From Loigolactobacillus jiayinensis (GTDB lineage: Bacteria; Bacillota; Bacilli; Lactobacillales; Lactobacillaceae), in the NCBI RefSeq assembly GCF_003946445.1, contig NZ_RHOF01000026.1:1-52640 (forward strand): DNA of 52,640 bases, in the 5' to 3' direction. Position 1 is the first letter of the stretch. Every line of letters begins with the position of its first letter. Below are positions 7,761-15,999 of this stretch, one piece after another. Below the pieces are notes generated by a model. That model was not told the DNA's origin. It worked only from the letters and a program-made list of their open reading frames with translations, and did not search any database. Both the position numbers and the translations under genes were made by a program.

Positions 7761-7793
7761 AGAAACTCCTAGTCGGGTGGCAAGGAGTTTCTT
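7761..7793 (+). terminator. Second hairpin, possible terminator
   Basis: AGAAACTCCT pairs perfectly with AGGAGTTTCT around a 12-nt loop, directly after the previous terminator. No T-run follows on the plus strand. A T-run precedes it at 7742-7756, which reads as A on the other strand, so its function is uncertain. Confidence 0.35.
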
Positions 7794-7861
7794 GTATGGA
7801 ATTCATCACTGGAAATTAAAGCAACCTAACAATTAAATGATAGCGATTTCCGATAAGCTTT

Positions 7862-8134
7862 ATGGCTGGATTAAAATATATTGGCAAGCATAAAATGATT
7901 TTGAATATTGGCTTGCTATCTATTCTTCCATTGATCGTCACACAATTGTTTAATGTTTCAAGCCCTGATTATGTTTCGAGTGTACTTAAGGCTAATAGTG
8001 TTGTGTACGGTTTAGCAGATATGGGGTATGGGATTGGCGGCCTTATAGCTGGATTGATCACTGGCACCTTGATTATTAAATTTCACGACCGCTCAATTAT
8101 TATTTCGCAATTTATCATTAAAAAGGCTGATTAG
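7862..8134 (+). pseudogene. MFS transporter, internal fragment
   Basis: Ninety codons encode one segment of a drug-efflux type MFS transporter: GLKYIGKHKMILNIGLLSILPLIVTQLFNVS, then SVVYGLADMGYGIGGLIAGLITG. This matches the loop and helices 7-8 region of 12-helix macrolide-type efflux proteins. The first six helices and the last third are missing, and the terminal residues (QFIIKKAD) look like random read-through. There is no convincing ribosome binding site. It is a deletion remnant and another sign that this stretch has been eroded. Confidence 0.7.
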
Positions 8135-8373
8135 TTGCAGACTGACAAAGGTGGTTGGGCCAAGCTTGGCGCCACTACTTACATCCTTGTCCATAATCTG
8201 AAAATCTTTACTTAGAAATGTTAAATGGAGTAGAGTTATAATAGTAATCTAAAATCGATTATTTATTGATCAAGTTCTAAACTAAATGGTTTCAAAACAC
8301 GCGCTAAATAAATCATCAAAAAAGAAAGAATGTGGATTAGATTTTTAGAACAATTAGTTTCTTCCTTTTTCTC

Positions 8374-8847
8374 ATGGCGTTTATCATTTTTTTGATTGCC
8401 GCAACGCGTTTTGCTAAGGCGAATAAGGTGCGGAATAACAGTACCGCGACGCCGCGTGATCGATTCGTTATTCAATCTAGTCGCCAGTCCTATTTAGCTG
8501 ATCAATCAGCTGAATATTATTCTTTAACGCGACGGTCAACGACGCTGACATTAATTTTAACTTGGGCGTTAACATTTTTGATATATTTTTTCTGGGTAAA
8601 TAATAAAGTAGCCGCAATCGCTACCGGTTTAATTTTTTCAGTGGTGGGGTTACTAGTGACTGCAACTTTTTACCAACGGGCTAGGTTAACGGAAGGCTTG
8701 TGGCAACAAGCAACTGAAGAGGAGCGGACTTTATTCAAGATCAAGCTGCTTTCTATTCAACAAAGAAAACAGCAGCGCTATGTCTTTTATGCTGCAACCA
8801 TCATGCTCGTTTTAGCAATTATTTATTTTGCGACGTTTTTTGGCTGA
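8374..8847 (+). CDS. Membrane protein of unknown function, possible 5' frameshift
   Basis: Three hydrophobic segments are visible: MAFIIFLIAATRF, LTLILTWALTFLIYFFWV with AAIATGLIFSVVGLLVTATFY, and YVFYAATIMLVLAIIYFATFF. A charged linker lies between them. I do not recognise the family. The ATG at 8374 has no ribosome binding site. A better start is the ATG at 8330, after AAAGAAAG, which reads MWIRFLEQLVSSFF and then falls out of frame in a T-run at about 8366. One extra T would join the two frames into a clean N-terminal transmembrane helix. Either the gene carries a homopolymer deletion or there is a sequence error. A terminator follows. Confidence 0.55.
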   Translation: MAFIIFLIAATRFAKANKVRNNSTATPRDRFVIQSSRQSYLADQSAEYYSLTRRSTTLTLILTWALTFLIYFFWVNNKVAAIATGLIFSVVGLLVTATFYQRARLTEGLWQQATEEERTLFKIKLLSIQQRKQQRYVFYAATIMLVLAIIYFATFFG

Positions 8848-8874
8848 GTGAAAATTGTAAATCAATAGTCGCAG

Positions 8875-8917
8875 TGCCCTCGGTTCTCGTCAATATAGCG
8901 AGAACGGGGGCTTTTTT
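8875..8917 (+). terminator. Rho-independent terminator
   Basis: GCCCTCGGTTCTCGT pairs with GCGAGAACGGGGGC (G-T pairs allowed) and is followed by six T. It ends the membrane-protein gene. Confidence 0.85.
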
Positions 8918-9029
8918 AGTACTATCATTTTGAAGCATACTAAATGGGTAGCGCTTACTGGTGGTGTTCGGTATAATCGAGGATAAGGTGACACTGTTAG
9001 TGGGGTCAAATCAGTAGTGGGAGGATGTT

Positions 9030-9926
9030 ATGTTAGCAATTCAACACTTATCAAAGCATTTTGGGACACTGCAAGCGTTAGATGATGTCAATTTTACCAT
9101 TCAGCCAGGTGAAATTATGGGGTTGATCGGCCAAAATGGTGCTGGAAAATCGACGACGTTTCATAGTATTTTAGGTTTCTTAAAGTATAGCGGTCAAATT
9201 AGTTGGCACGATCAACCAATTACCGAGTCGGTTTTTGACGAAATTGGCTATTTGCCAGAAGAGCGTAGTTTAATGCCTAAGTTGACCGTTGAGCAGCAGA
9301 TCGTTTATTTGGCGCGCTTGAAAAATAAGTCAGCTAAGGAAATTAAACCGCAGATTTATGATTGGCTGGCCAAGTTTGCGGTCAAAGGCAAACGTACTGA
9401 TAAAATAAAGGATTTATCTAAGGGTAATCAGCAAAAAATTCAATTGATCTGTACACTGATCCACCGACCTAAATTACTAATTTTAGATGAGCCCTTTAGT
9501 GGGTTAGATCCAGTCAATGTGGATTTACTGGAGCAAGCAATTTTTGCTGCTAAAAAAGCAGGGGCGGCGATTATTTTTTCTAGTCATGATATGGGCAACG
9601 TTGAAGCGTTGTGTGATCATTTGATTATGCTTAAAGCTGGCCACGTGGTGTTGCGGGGCCGTTTAGACGATGTGCGTAATCAATTTGGTAAAACGCACTT
9701 ATTTGTGACCACAGCTTGGCCGCAAGCTCAACTAGAACAATTACCACAGGTGGTTAAAGTGACCCAGTTGGCGACGCAACGCTATTTGTTACAGTTAGCC
9801 GATCAAGCAGCGGGACCAGAAATATTCCGGCAATTGACGCAGGGCCAATATATTGAAGAATTTAGCCAGCAAGCGCCTACGCTAGACGATATTTTCCGGA
9901 TGAAAGTTGGTGAAGCCAATGCGTAA
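9030..9926 (+). CDS. ABC-2 type exporter, ATP-binding subunit (NatA-like)
   Basis: This 298-aa ATPase of an ABC exporter has Walker A GQNGAGKST, signature LSKGNQQKIQL (the NatA/DrrA-like variant of LSGGQ), Walker B LLILDEPFSGLDP and the switch SSHDMG. The C-terminal 80 residues, after the H-loop, form the extra domain typical of this subfamily. The ATG follows GGGAGG at about 9 nt. TATAAT at 8972-8977 is a likely promoter element. It overlaps the permease gene by 8 nt, so the two make one exporter. NatAB relatives export sodium or peptides, but the substrate cannot be read from this sequence. Confidence 0.88.
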   Translation: MLAIQHLSKHFGTLQALDDVNFTIQPGEIMGLIGQNGAGKSTTFHSILGFLKYSGQISWHDQPITESVFDEIGYLPEERSLMPKLTVEQQIVYLARLKNKSAKEIKPQIYDWLAKFAVKGKRTDKIKDLSKGNQQKIQLICTLIHRPKLLILDEPFSGLDPVNVDLLEQAIFAAKKAGAAIIFSSHDMGNVEALCDHLIMLKAGHVVLRGRLDDVRNQFGKTHLFVTTAWPQAQLEQLPQVVKVTQLATQRYLLQLADQAAGPEIFRQLTQGQYIEEFSQQAPTLDDIFRMKVGEANA

Positions 9927-11139
9927 ATTATGGATTATTACTATGGAAACTTATCTTCGCCAAATCAAGTCATGGAGTTTTTTGATTTTGGTACTGGCGC
10001 CATTTGCCATGTTGGGGCTAACGGTTGGTGCTGGCTACATAAGCGGGACCTCTGGGCAAAATAGTCAGCGTATTGCAGTGATTGCGGACCAGCCTAGTTT
10101 GCGCAAGCAATTCGTTCAACAAAATAAAAGCGATGTGAAAGCTGACGTTCATTCTGTTAGTGCTGCTAAAAAGGCGGTTAAGGCGAACCAAATCGCTGGT
10201 TATTTAGTCCTGAAAAGTGACGCGCAGCAAGTGACAGCAACCTATCGTGGTGGCCAATCAATGGCTAGTGGGCTTAAAGCACAGGTTGAGACACTTTTAG
10301 CGCAACAACAGCAACAATTGAACTTGGCTAACGCTAAATTGAGTACGACCCAAGCGGCAGCGTTGCAGCGACAACCGCAGTTTAAGCAAATTGTTCATCA
10401 AAAAACGGGTAGTGCCAAATTAGCGCGTTTGATTTCATTTTGGTTGCTGGTTTTACTGATTTACATGATTTTAGTAACTTATTCTTCGATTACGGCAACC
10501 GAAATTGCCTCGGAAAAAGGGACCAAAATCATGGAAATCATTTTTTCCAGCACGACTGCCAGTAAATATTTCTTAGGCAAAATTCTTGGCGTTTTGCTAG
10601 TGATTTTAACTCAATTAGTGGTTTACGTGGTTGGCGGTTGGGCCAGTTACTTAGTTGCACAACAAACGGCCGTTAGTAAAGCTTTTATCGCTAATAATCA
10701 GGACCTGATCAGTCAAGTGTTGGGTAATTTATTTAGTGTAAACTTGCTCTACTTGTTACTGGGTGTGGTTTTATACACGATTTTGGCGGCCTTTAGTGGT
10801 GCCTTAGTAGCTAAGGCCGAGGATGCTTCTAAAGCAGCCCAACCTGCGACTTACTTAAGCATGATTGCCTTTTTTGCTACTTTTCCATTTCAAAATAACG
10901 CGGATGCCTTGATGGTGAAAATTCTATCCTACGTCCCATTTTTCTCATCTTATTTTATGCCGCTGCGGATCATTGATCAAAGCGTCAGTACGGGGGCAAT
11001 TATAGCTTCACTGGTGATTTTATTAGGGAGTATTTTATTATTGATTCGTTATATTGGTGGTATTTATGAGGGCCTGATGCTCCAAACTGATGACACCAGC
11101 TTCTGGAAACGATTCAAGCGTGGTATCAGTTATCGCTAG
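9919..11139 (+). CDS. ABC-2 type exporter, permease subunit (NatB-like)
   Basis: A 406-aa membrane protein with an N-terminal anchor helix (SWSFLILVLAPFAMLGLTVG), a large extracytoplasmic region of about 130 residues rich in Gln/Ala (LAQQQQQLNLANAKL), and then five to six helices including FWLLVLLIYMILVTYSS and LYLLLGVVLYTILAAFSGALVAKAEDA. The EIASEKGTKIMEIIFSSTT segment is the cytoplasmic coupling motif typical of NatB/ABC-2 permeases. I take the ATG at 9919, which overlaps the ATPase stop. An in-frame GTG at 9907 is the alternative. A strong terminator follows. Confidence 0.88.
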   Translation: MRKLWIITMETYLRQIKSWSFLILVLAPFAMLGLTVGAGYISGTSGQNSQRIAVIADQPSLRKQFVQQNKSDVKADVHSVSAAKKAVKANQIAGYLVLKSDAQQVTATYRGGQSMASGLKAQVETLLAQQQQQLNLANAKLSTTQAAALQRQPQFKQIVHQKTGSAKLARLISFWLLVLLIYMILVTYSSITATEIASEKGTKIMEIIFSSTTASKYFLGKILGVLLVILTQLVVYVVGGWASYLVAQQTAVSKAFIANNQDLISQVLGNLFSVNLLYLLLGVVLYTILAAFSGALVAKAEDASKAAQPATYLSMIAFFATFPFQNNADALMVKILSYVPFFSSYFMPLRIIDQSVSTGAIIASLVILLGSILLLIRYIGGIYEGLMLQTDDTSFWKRFKRGISYR

Positions 11140-11146
11140 GCCACTT

Positions 11147-11174
11147 TAGCGGTGCATACGGCACCGCTATTTTT
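11147..11174 (+). terminator. Rho-independent terminator
   Basis: A perfect 9-bp stem TAGCGGTGC/GCACCGCTA with a 5-nt loop is followed by TTTTT. It ends the ABC exporter operon. Confidence 0.92.
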
Positions 11175-11239
11175 GTAAGCAAATTTAGTGCAATTAATGC
11201 GACGTTCACTGATAATCGGGGTAAGTGAAGGTGGTGGGG

Positions 11240-12076
11240 ATGATGGAAAAGCAGCAGGTGTTGCTAAATGATATCTACAACTTGATCCTTAATCCAGCAA
11301 CACGTGATTGGGAGCGCCAGCAGTTAGTGGCACTGAAAAAAGCGGTTGAGGCTGGTACGGCTTTTAAGGCGGAATTGGCGCGACTTGAAGCGAGTTTACG
11401 ACCGTTGGCGGTGCGCGATAATTTAACGCCAGACGTGACTGATTTTTACCATAAAATCACTGGTGAACCTGAATTGGCGGAGCCGTTTGATCTTACGCGG
11501 CACTATGCGGCTGATCAGCCGTATGAAGAACGCGCAATTTTTGCGGGTGGCTGTTTTTGGTGTATGGTTGAGCCGTTTGACGCGCGGCCGGGCATCAGCG
11601 CCGTTATTTCTGGTTATACCGGCGGCCACACCGACAAGCCGACTTATGAGCAGGTGATTGGCCAGCATACCGGCCACGTTGAGGCGGTGGAGATCATTTT
11701 TGATACTAGAGTGGTTCACTATGCTGATCTGATTGAGTTATTTTGGCAGATCACTGATCCTACCGATGATCAGGGGCAAATGAACGACCGTGGTACGCAT
11801 TATCGACCAGTGATTTTTGTTCGTAATGCGCAGCAGCGTGCTATTGCCACCGCATCGAAGCAAGAATTAGCCGCGTCGGGTAAATACAGTCGGCCAATCG
11901 TCACGGTAATTGAGTCCGCACAGAAATTCTGGCCGGCAGAAAATTTTCATCAGGAATTCTATAAAAAAAATCGCCAACGCTATAAACGTCTAGAACAAAC
12001 TCGCCGCCAGTTTTTGGCGGTTCAACATTTGCGGAGCAAGCTTCGGCGTTACTTACAGCGGTTCAAACAGAAGTGA
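11240..12076 (+). CDS. msrA: Peptide-methionine (S)-S-oxide reductase with N-terminal helical extension
   Basis: Reduces methionine-S-sulfoxide in proteins, a repair enzyme of the cytosol. The catalytic motif [12 protein letters not shown] (C105 and C108) and the downstream [15 protein letters not shown] and [10 protein letters not shown] blocks are clear, as is the YHPAEN-like segment [12 protein letters not shown]. Typical MsrA has 160-210 residues and this one has 278. About 90 extra N-terminal residues ([20 protein letters not shown], then [10 protein letters not shown]) look like a helical bundle resembling the enterocin-A type bacteriocin immunity family. The C-terminus carries another basic tail. 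AAGG lies 8 nt before the ATG at 11240, with 11243 possible. Confidence 0.92.
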   Translation: MMEKQQVLLNDIYNLILNPATRDWERQQLVALKKAVEAGTAFKAELARLEASLRPLAVRDNLTPDVTDFYHKITGEPELAEPFDLTRHYAADQPYEERAIFAGGCFWCMVEPFDARPGISAVISGYTGGHTDKPTYEQVIGQHTGHVEAVEIIFDTRVVHYADLIELFWQITDPTDDQGQMNDRGTHYRPVIFVRNAQQRAIATASKQELAASGKYSRPIVTVIESAQKFWPAENFHQEFYKKNRQRYKRLEQTRRQFLAVQHLRSKLRRYLQRFKQK

Positions 12077-12159
12077 ATAAATTTTTCAGTCGCTTTGGTT
12101 GCTAAATGTAATTATTAGTATTACAGTTAAAACTGTAGCATAACGAAAGGAAGGATATC

Positions 12160-12801
12160 ATGAGTAATGTATTGATTCTAGGGGCAGCTGGTAAAATCGC
12201 ACGTTTGGCGGAAGCACAATTATTAACGGAAACTGATGCGCAGTTAACCTTATTTTTGCGGCGTCCTGAACGTTTAGGTAATGTTGATGGCAGTCGTGAA
12301 AAAGTGATTGATGGCGATACGACGAAGCAGGAACAATTAGTCGCTGCTATGCACGGTCAGGATATTGTGTATGCTAATTTAGCTGGTGCTAACATTGAAG
12401 AGCAAGCAACCAAGGTAGTTGCGGCAATGCAACAAACTGGCGTTAAGCGGCTAATCTGGATTTCTACATTAGGTATTTATGATGAAGTTCCTGGTGAGTT
12501 TGGTAAATGGAATCACCGCATGCTTGATGGTGGCTATTTGCAGACTTATGCAGCGGCGGCCAAAGTGATCGAAGCGGCTGATATTGATTATACGATTATT
12601 CGGCCAGCTTGGTTGTCTAATAAGGATGAGATTGAATATGAGACCACACAAAAGGGTGAACCATTTAAGGGGACTGAAGTTTCACGCAAAACGATTGCGG
12701 CTTTTGTAACGAAGTTAGTTCAAGATCCTAGCCAAGAAGTTCGCCATTCAGTTGGTGTTAATAAACCTAATACTGATGGTGACAAACCTGAATGGTATTA
12801 A
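12160..12801 (+). CDS. NAD(P)-binding SDR-like protein
   Basis: A 213-aa atypical short-chain dehydrogenase/NmrA-type protein. The N-terminal VLILGAAGKIARLAEAQLL is a Rossmann GxxGxxG-like nucleotide site, followed by LFLRRPERL (a likely NADPH-binding arginine) and the strand-helix blocks VYANLAG and RLIWISTLGIYDE. YLQTYAAAAKVIEAADIDYTIIRPAWL carries the usual position of the Y-x(3)-K motif. Proteins of this kind act as NADPH sensors or reductases of unknown substrate. AAAGGAAGG lies upstream of the ATG. It is flanked by its own terminator and stands alone. Confidence 0.82.
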   Translation: MSNVLILGAAGKIARLAEAQLLTETDAQLTLFLRRPERLGNVDGSREKVIDGDTTKQEQLVAAMHGQDIVYANLAGANIEEQATKVVAAMQQTGVKRLIWISTLGIYDEVPGEFGKWNHRMLDGGYLQTYAAAAKVIEAADIDYTIIRPAWLSNKDEIEYETTQKGEPFKGTEVSRKTIAAFVTKLVQDPSQEVRHSVGVNKPNTDGDKPEWY

Positions 12802-12819
12802 AATTGAGTGAATTAGGTT

Positions 12820-12854
12820 AAGAATCTGCAGTTTAGGCTGCGGATTCTTTTTTT
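12820..12854 (+). terminator. Rho-independent terminator
   Basis: AAGAATCTGCAG pairs with CTGCGGATTCTT around a short loop, followed by a T-run. Confidence 0.9.
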
Positions 12855-12907
12855 ATGCAAAAATATTCGTTTAAAACTGTACTTATGAGAAGAAAAGCGG
12901 TTACTGA

Positions 12908-12937
12908 TTGACGTTATTCACTGTTTTGCATTATAAT
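12908..12937 (+). promoter_or_regulatory. Promoter of dtpT with a long leader
   Basis: TTGACG and TATAAT are separated by 18 bp. The start codon is at 13108, so the transcript has a leader of about 165 nt. I see no recognisable riboswitch or strong terminator in that leader, and its role is unknown. Confidence 0.75.
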
Positions 12938-13107
12938 AGCTACTATGTATCGATTCTATACAAAAGGATGTGAAACGGACGCTTAATTATAAGCAGTTTT
13001 AATGCAACGAGATACATATATCAAATTTTAGTTGGGTGACTTGAGTTCAAGTATGTATTGATAGTTAAAAATGTATGAGATAAGTAAATGGTGAAAGGAA
13101 GTTTGAA

Positions 13108-14568
13108 TTGAATAACAAAGAGGAAAAAACCTTCTTGGGCCAACCGCGTGGGTTAATGACGCTGTTCTTTACCGAGTTCTGGGAACGATTCAGTTACTAC
13201 GGCATGCGGGCACTATTGGTCTTCTACTTAATTGATACTGTTAAACGTGGTGGCTTAGGTTTTGATGAAGCTACTGGGGCCTCAATCATGTCGATTTATG
13301 GGTCGCTGGTTTATATGTCTAGTGTTATCGGTGGTTTCATCGCCGACCGTCTGCTAGGTAGTCGCCGCACTGTTTTCTGGGGTGGTGTGCTGATCATGAT
13401 TGGACATATTGTCCTATCGTTACCATTTGGTCAAGGTGCATTATACGGCTCAATTGCGTTGATTGTTTTAGGGACTGGCTTACTCAAGCCGAACGTTTCG
13501 GAAATGGTCGGAACGTTGTATACCGAAGACGATGTACGCCGTGATTCTGGCTTCACGATCTTCGTTATGGGGATCAACGCGGGCTCACTTTTGGCGCCGT
13601 ACGTTGTTGGTTCAATTGGCCAACAAGTTAACTACCATCTCGGTTTCTCCTTAGCTGCGATCGGGATGTTCTTCGGCCTGATTCAATACTGGCGTGGTGG
13701 TAAAAACCTCAACGAATCTAGTAATCGTCCCGGTGATCCTGTTTCGGATGACGAAAAAGCTGGCTTAATTCGTAAAATTATTGGGATCTTTGTTGTTGCT
13801 ATCGTGATTTTTGGCTTAATGGCCTTCGCGGGTGCCTTCAATGTAACCAATGTTATCTTAGTATTCAGTATCGTCGGCATCTTGCTACCAATCGGCTACT
13901 TTGTCATGATGCTTTCTAGCCGCAAAACGACTAAGGTTGAACGCTCACGGGTTTGGGCCTATGTACCATTATTCATTGCCAGCGTTTTATTCTGGTCAAT
14001 TGAAGAACAAGGCTCTGTTGTTTTAGCTTTATTTGCTAAAAATCAAACTATTTTAAATCTTGGCTTTATCAATTTATTGCCATCATGGTTCCAATCATTA
14101 AATCCATTGTTCATCATTCTTTACGGACCAATCTTTGCGTGGTTCTGGGTTAAGTTAGGTAAGCATCAACCATCAACACCAGCCAAGTTTGCTTATGGCT
14201 TGCTGTTTGCTGGGGCTTCCTTCTTAGTGATGATCATTCCTGTAACCTTATTTGGTCAGGCACGAGTTAGCGCTTTATGGCTAGTCCTTAGCTGGGCAAT
14301 CGTAGAAATTGGTGAAATGTTGATCTCACCAGTTGGGTTGTCCGCAACGACTAAGCTTGCACCAAAGGCGTTCCAGTCGCAAATGATGAGTATGTGGTTC
14401 TTAGGCGATGCAGCCGCACAAGCAATTAACGCACAGATCGTACGCTTGTATACACCAGCTAACCAGGTCACTTACTTTGCCGTTATTGGGATCGTTACGG
14501 TTGTCTTTGGTATCCTACTTGGCTTCATGGTACCGAAGATCAAGACCTTAATGGAAGGTATTAACTAG
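13108..14568 (+). CDS. dtpT: POT-family di-/tripeptide:H+ symporter
   Basis: A 486-aa membrane transporter of the PTR2/POT family that imports di- and tripeptides with protons. The N-terminal FTEFWERFSYYGMRALLVFYL contains the ExxER-type proton-coupling motif and the family signature. GGFIADRLLGSRRTVFWGG (loop 2-3) and GTGLLKPNVSEMVG with FTIFVMGINAGSLLAP (PTR2 signatures) follow, then FSIEEQGSVVLALFAKNQ. About 14 helices can be drawn. The start is TTG at 13108, 9 nt after AAAGGA, because no ATG is suitably placed. It forms a single-gene unit with its own promoter and terminator. Peptide uptake fits an amino-acid auxotrophic lactic acid bacterium. Confidence 0.95.
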   Translation: MNNKEEKTFLGQPRGLMTLFFTEFWERFSYYGMRALLVFYLIDTVKRGGLGFDEATGASIMSIYGSLVYMSSVIGGFIADRLLGSRRTVFWGGVLIMIGHIVLSLPFGQGALYGSIALIVLGTGLLKPNVSEMVGTLYTEDDVRRDSGFTIFVMGINAGSLLAPYVVGSIGQQVNYHLGFSLAAIGMFFGLIQYWRGGKNLNESSNRPGDPVSDDEKAGLIRKIIGIFVVAIVIFGLMAFAGAFNVTNVILVFSIVGILLPIGYFVMMLSSRKTTKVERSRVWAYVPLFIASVLFWSIEEQGSVVLALFAKNQTILNLGFINLLPSWFQSLNPLFIILYGPIFAWFWVKLGKHQPSTPAKFAYGLLFAGASFLVMIIPVTLFGQARVSALWLVLSWAIVEIGEMLISPVGLSATTKLAPKAFQSQMMSMWFLGDAAAQAINAQIVRLYTPANQVTYFAVIGIVTVVFGILLGFMVPKIKTLMEGIN

Positions 14569-14640
14569 CACGTGGTTTAGATTTTTAAACACATTCTGGC
14601 TAATTACATTGCAAAATAGACGTTAAATAGCTTACACTAA

Positions 14641-14674
14641 AAATGTATTAGGCTTAGCCTGATGCATTTTTATT
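14641..14674 (+). terminator. Terminator after dtpT
   Basis: AAATGTATTAGGC pairs with GCCTGATGCATTT (with wobble and one mismatch) around a 3-nt loop and is followed by a T-rich tail. Confidence 0.8.
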
Positions 14675-14699
14675 TTGGTTAAAAGGCGGTGGTGGGAAC

Positions 14700-15524
14700 A
14701 TGCGCAAAGTGGCAATGACCAGCGATAATCATTTTGATATCAATCATGTGGATCTAGTGGCGGTGTTAGAACAACAAGTCGCCTATTTATTGGCGCATCA
14801 TTACACGGATTATTTAATTGCCGGTGATTTATTTAATGATTTCAAGCAAAGTGTGGCCTTTGTCGAAAAATTAACGCAACAGTTACAGCCGCAGTGTCGG
14901 GTTTTCTTTATTGCTGGTAATCACGATATGATTCGCGGCACGGATTATGTTGAGTTACAAAGCGCGGTCATGCCGCAATACGCCCACCAAAAATTGATTG
15001 ATTTCCCCGGCACGGACTATGTGCTTGTTGGCAATAACGGCTGGTACGATTACCAATTTGCACAAATCCCTGGTAAAACGGCAGCTGAGTATAGTCGTTG
15101 GAAAAAAGCATTTTGGATCGATGGTGTGATTCAGCAACCGGTTAGCGATTTTGAGCGGATGAACCTGGTATTGACAGACACAGCGGCAAAATTACAGCAG
15201 GCAACGCAACAACACAAAAAAGTGCTGTACATGACTCATTTTGTACCGCAAGCAGCTTATATTGTGCACCGCTCGCGGGAGATGCTAGAAACGGCCAATG
15301 CTTATATGGGCGCGCCGCGGTTAGGCGATTTACTGACCCAATATCAGGTGCCGTACGCTTTATTTGGGCACACCCATTTCAAATACCCACCGCATCAAAT
15401 AGCTGGGACGACTTATTTTTGTCGGCCAGTGGGTTATGGTACAAAACGACGGCAAGAATGGCGTTTTGGTACAGACTTTATAAGTGAATGGCAGGCGTGT
15501 TTGCAGACGCTGGAGTTAGAGTAG
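14700..15524 (+). CDS. Calcineurin-like metallophosphoesterase
   Basis: This 274-aa cytosolic protein has the five metal-binding motifs of the calcineurin-like fold in order: SDNHFD (D9, H11), AGDLFND, AGNHD, MTHFV and GHTH near residue 225. The substrate is not evident. Members cleave phosphomono- or diesters, and this subgroup in lactobacilli is uncharacterised as far as I recall. It starts with ATG after GGTGG, 14 nt upstream, a weak site. It stands alone between the dtpT terminator and the tRNA pair. Confidence 0.85.
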   Translation: MRKVAMTSDNHFDINHVDLVAVLEQQVAYLLAHHYTDYLIAGDLFNDFKQSVAFVEKLTQQLQPQCRVFFIAGNHDMIRGTDYVELQSAVMPQYAHQKLIDFPGTDYVLVGNNGWYDYQFAQIPGKTAAEYSRWKKAFWIDGVIQQPVSDFERMNLVLTDTAAKLQQATQQHKKVLYMTHFVPQAAYIVHRSREMLETANAYMGAPRLGDLLTQYQVPYALFGHTHFKYPPHQIAGTTYFCRPVGYGTKRRQEWRFGTDFISEWQACLQTLELE

Positions 15525-15613
15525 CAAGCAGACGCACTAGCTTATGCAAGCGTGTCTAAAAAGTGTCAGAATATTTAGTCTGACCATATTTTGGGGATAC
15601 TCTGAAAAAAGGC

Positions 15614-15642
15614 TTGCATTTAGGCTTGATTTTAGATAAAAT
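15614..15642 (+). promoter_or_regulatory. Promoter of tRNA-Tyr/tRNA-Gln
   Basis: TTGCAT and TAAAAT are separated by 17 bp, with the -10 element ending 20 bp before tRNA-Tyr. Confidence 0.65.
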
Positions 15643-15662
15643 ATTTAATGTTGAAAACATAT

Positions 15663-15743
15663 GGAGGAGTAGCGAAGTGGCTAAACGCGGCGGACTGTAA
15701 ATCCGCTCCTTCGGGTTCGGTGGTTCGAATCCACTCTCCTCCA
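15663..15743 (+). tRNA. tRNA-Tyr (anticodon GTA)
   Basis: Acceptor GGAGGAG pairs with CTCCTCC. The anticodon loop is CTGTAAA with GTA. A long variable arm (CTCCTTCGGGTTCGG region) fits a class II tRNA. The discriminator is A and CCA is not encoded. Confidence 0.95.
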
Positions 15744-15749
15744 TTTTAT

Positions 15750-15821
15750 TGGGATATAGCCAAGCGGTAAGGCAACAGACTTTGACTCTGTCATGCGCTG
15801 GTTCGAATCCAGCTATCCCAG
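15750..15821 (+). tRNA. tRNA-Gln (anticodon TTG)
   Basis: Acceptor TGGGATA pairs with TATCCCA. The anticodon loop is CTTTGAC with TTG, and the T-arm carries TTCGAAT. The discriminator is G. It lies 6 nt after tRNA-Tyr in one transcript. Confidence 0.95.
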
Positions 15822-15843
15822 TTAGTTGGACAATGGGATACTT

Positions 15844-15880
15844 AGAAGCATCAGCAAATTAGCTGGTGCTTCTTTTTTTA
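15844..15880 (+). terminator. Terminator of the tRNA-Tyr/tRNA-Gln unit
   Basis: AGAAGCATCAGC pairs with GCTGGTGCTTCT around AAATTA, followed by seven T. Confidence 0.93.
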
Positions 15881-15999
15881 ACTATTGACAGCACTATAAA
15901 AGTTCGCTAGGCTCAAATTAACTAGGCTGCTAACTGATGAATTTGGCAGTAATTCCAATGACGACCTTATAGCAGCGTTGCAAATGGGGATGAGCTTTT

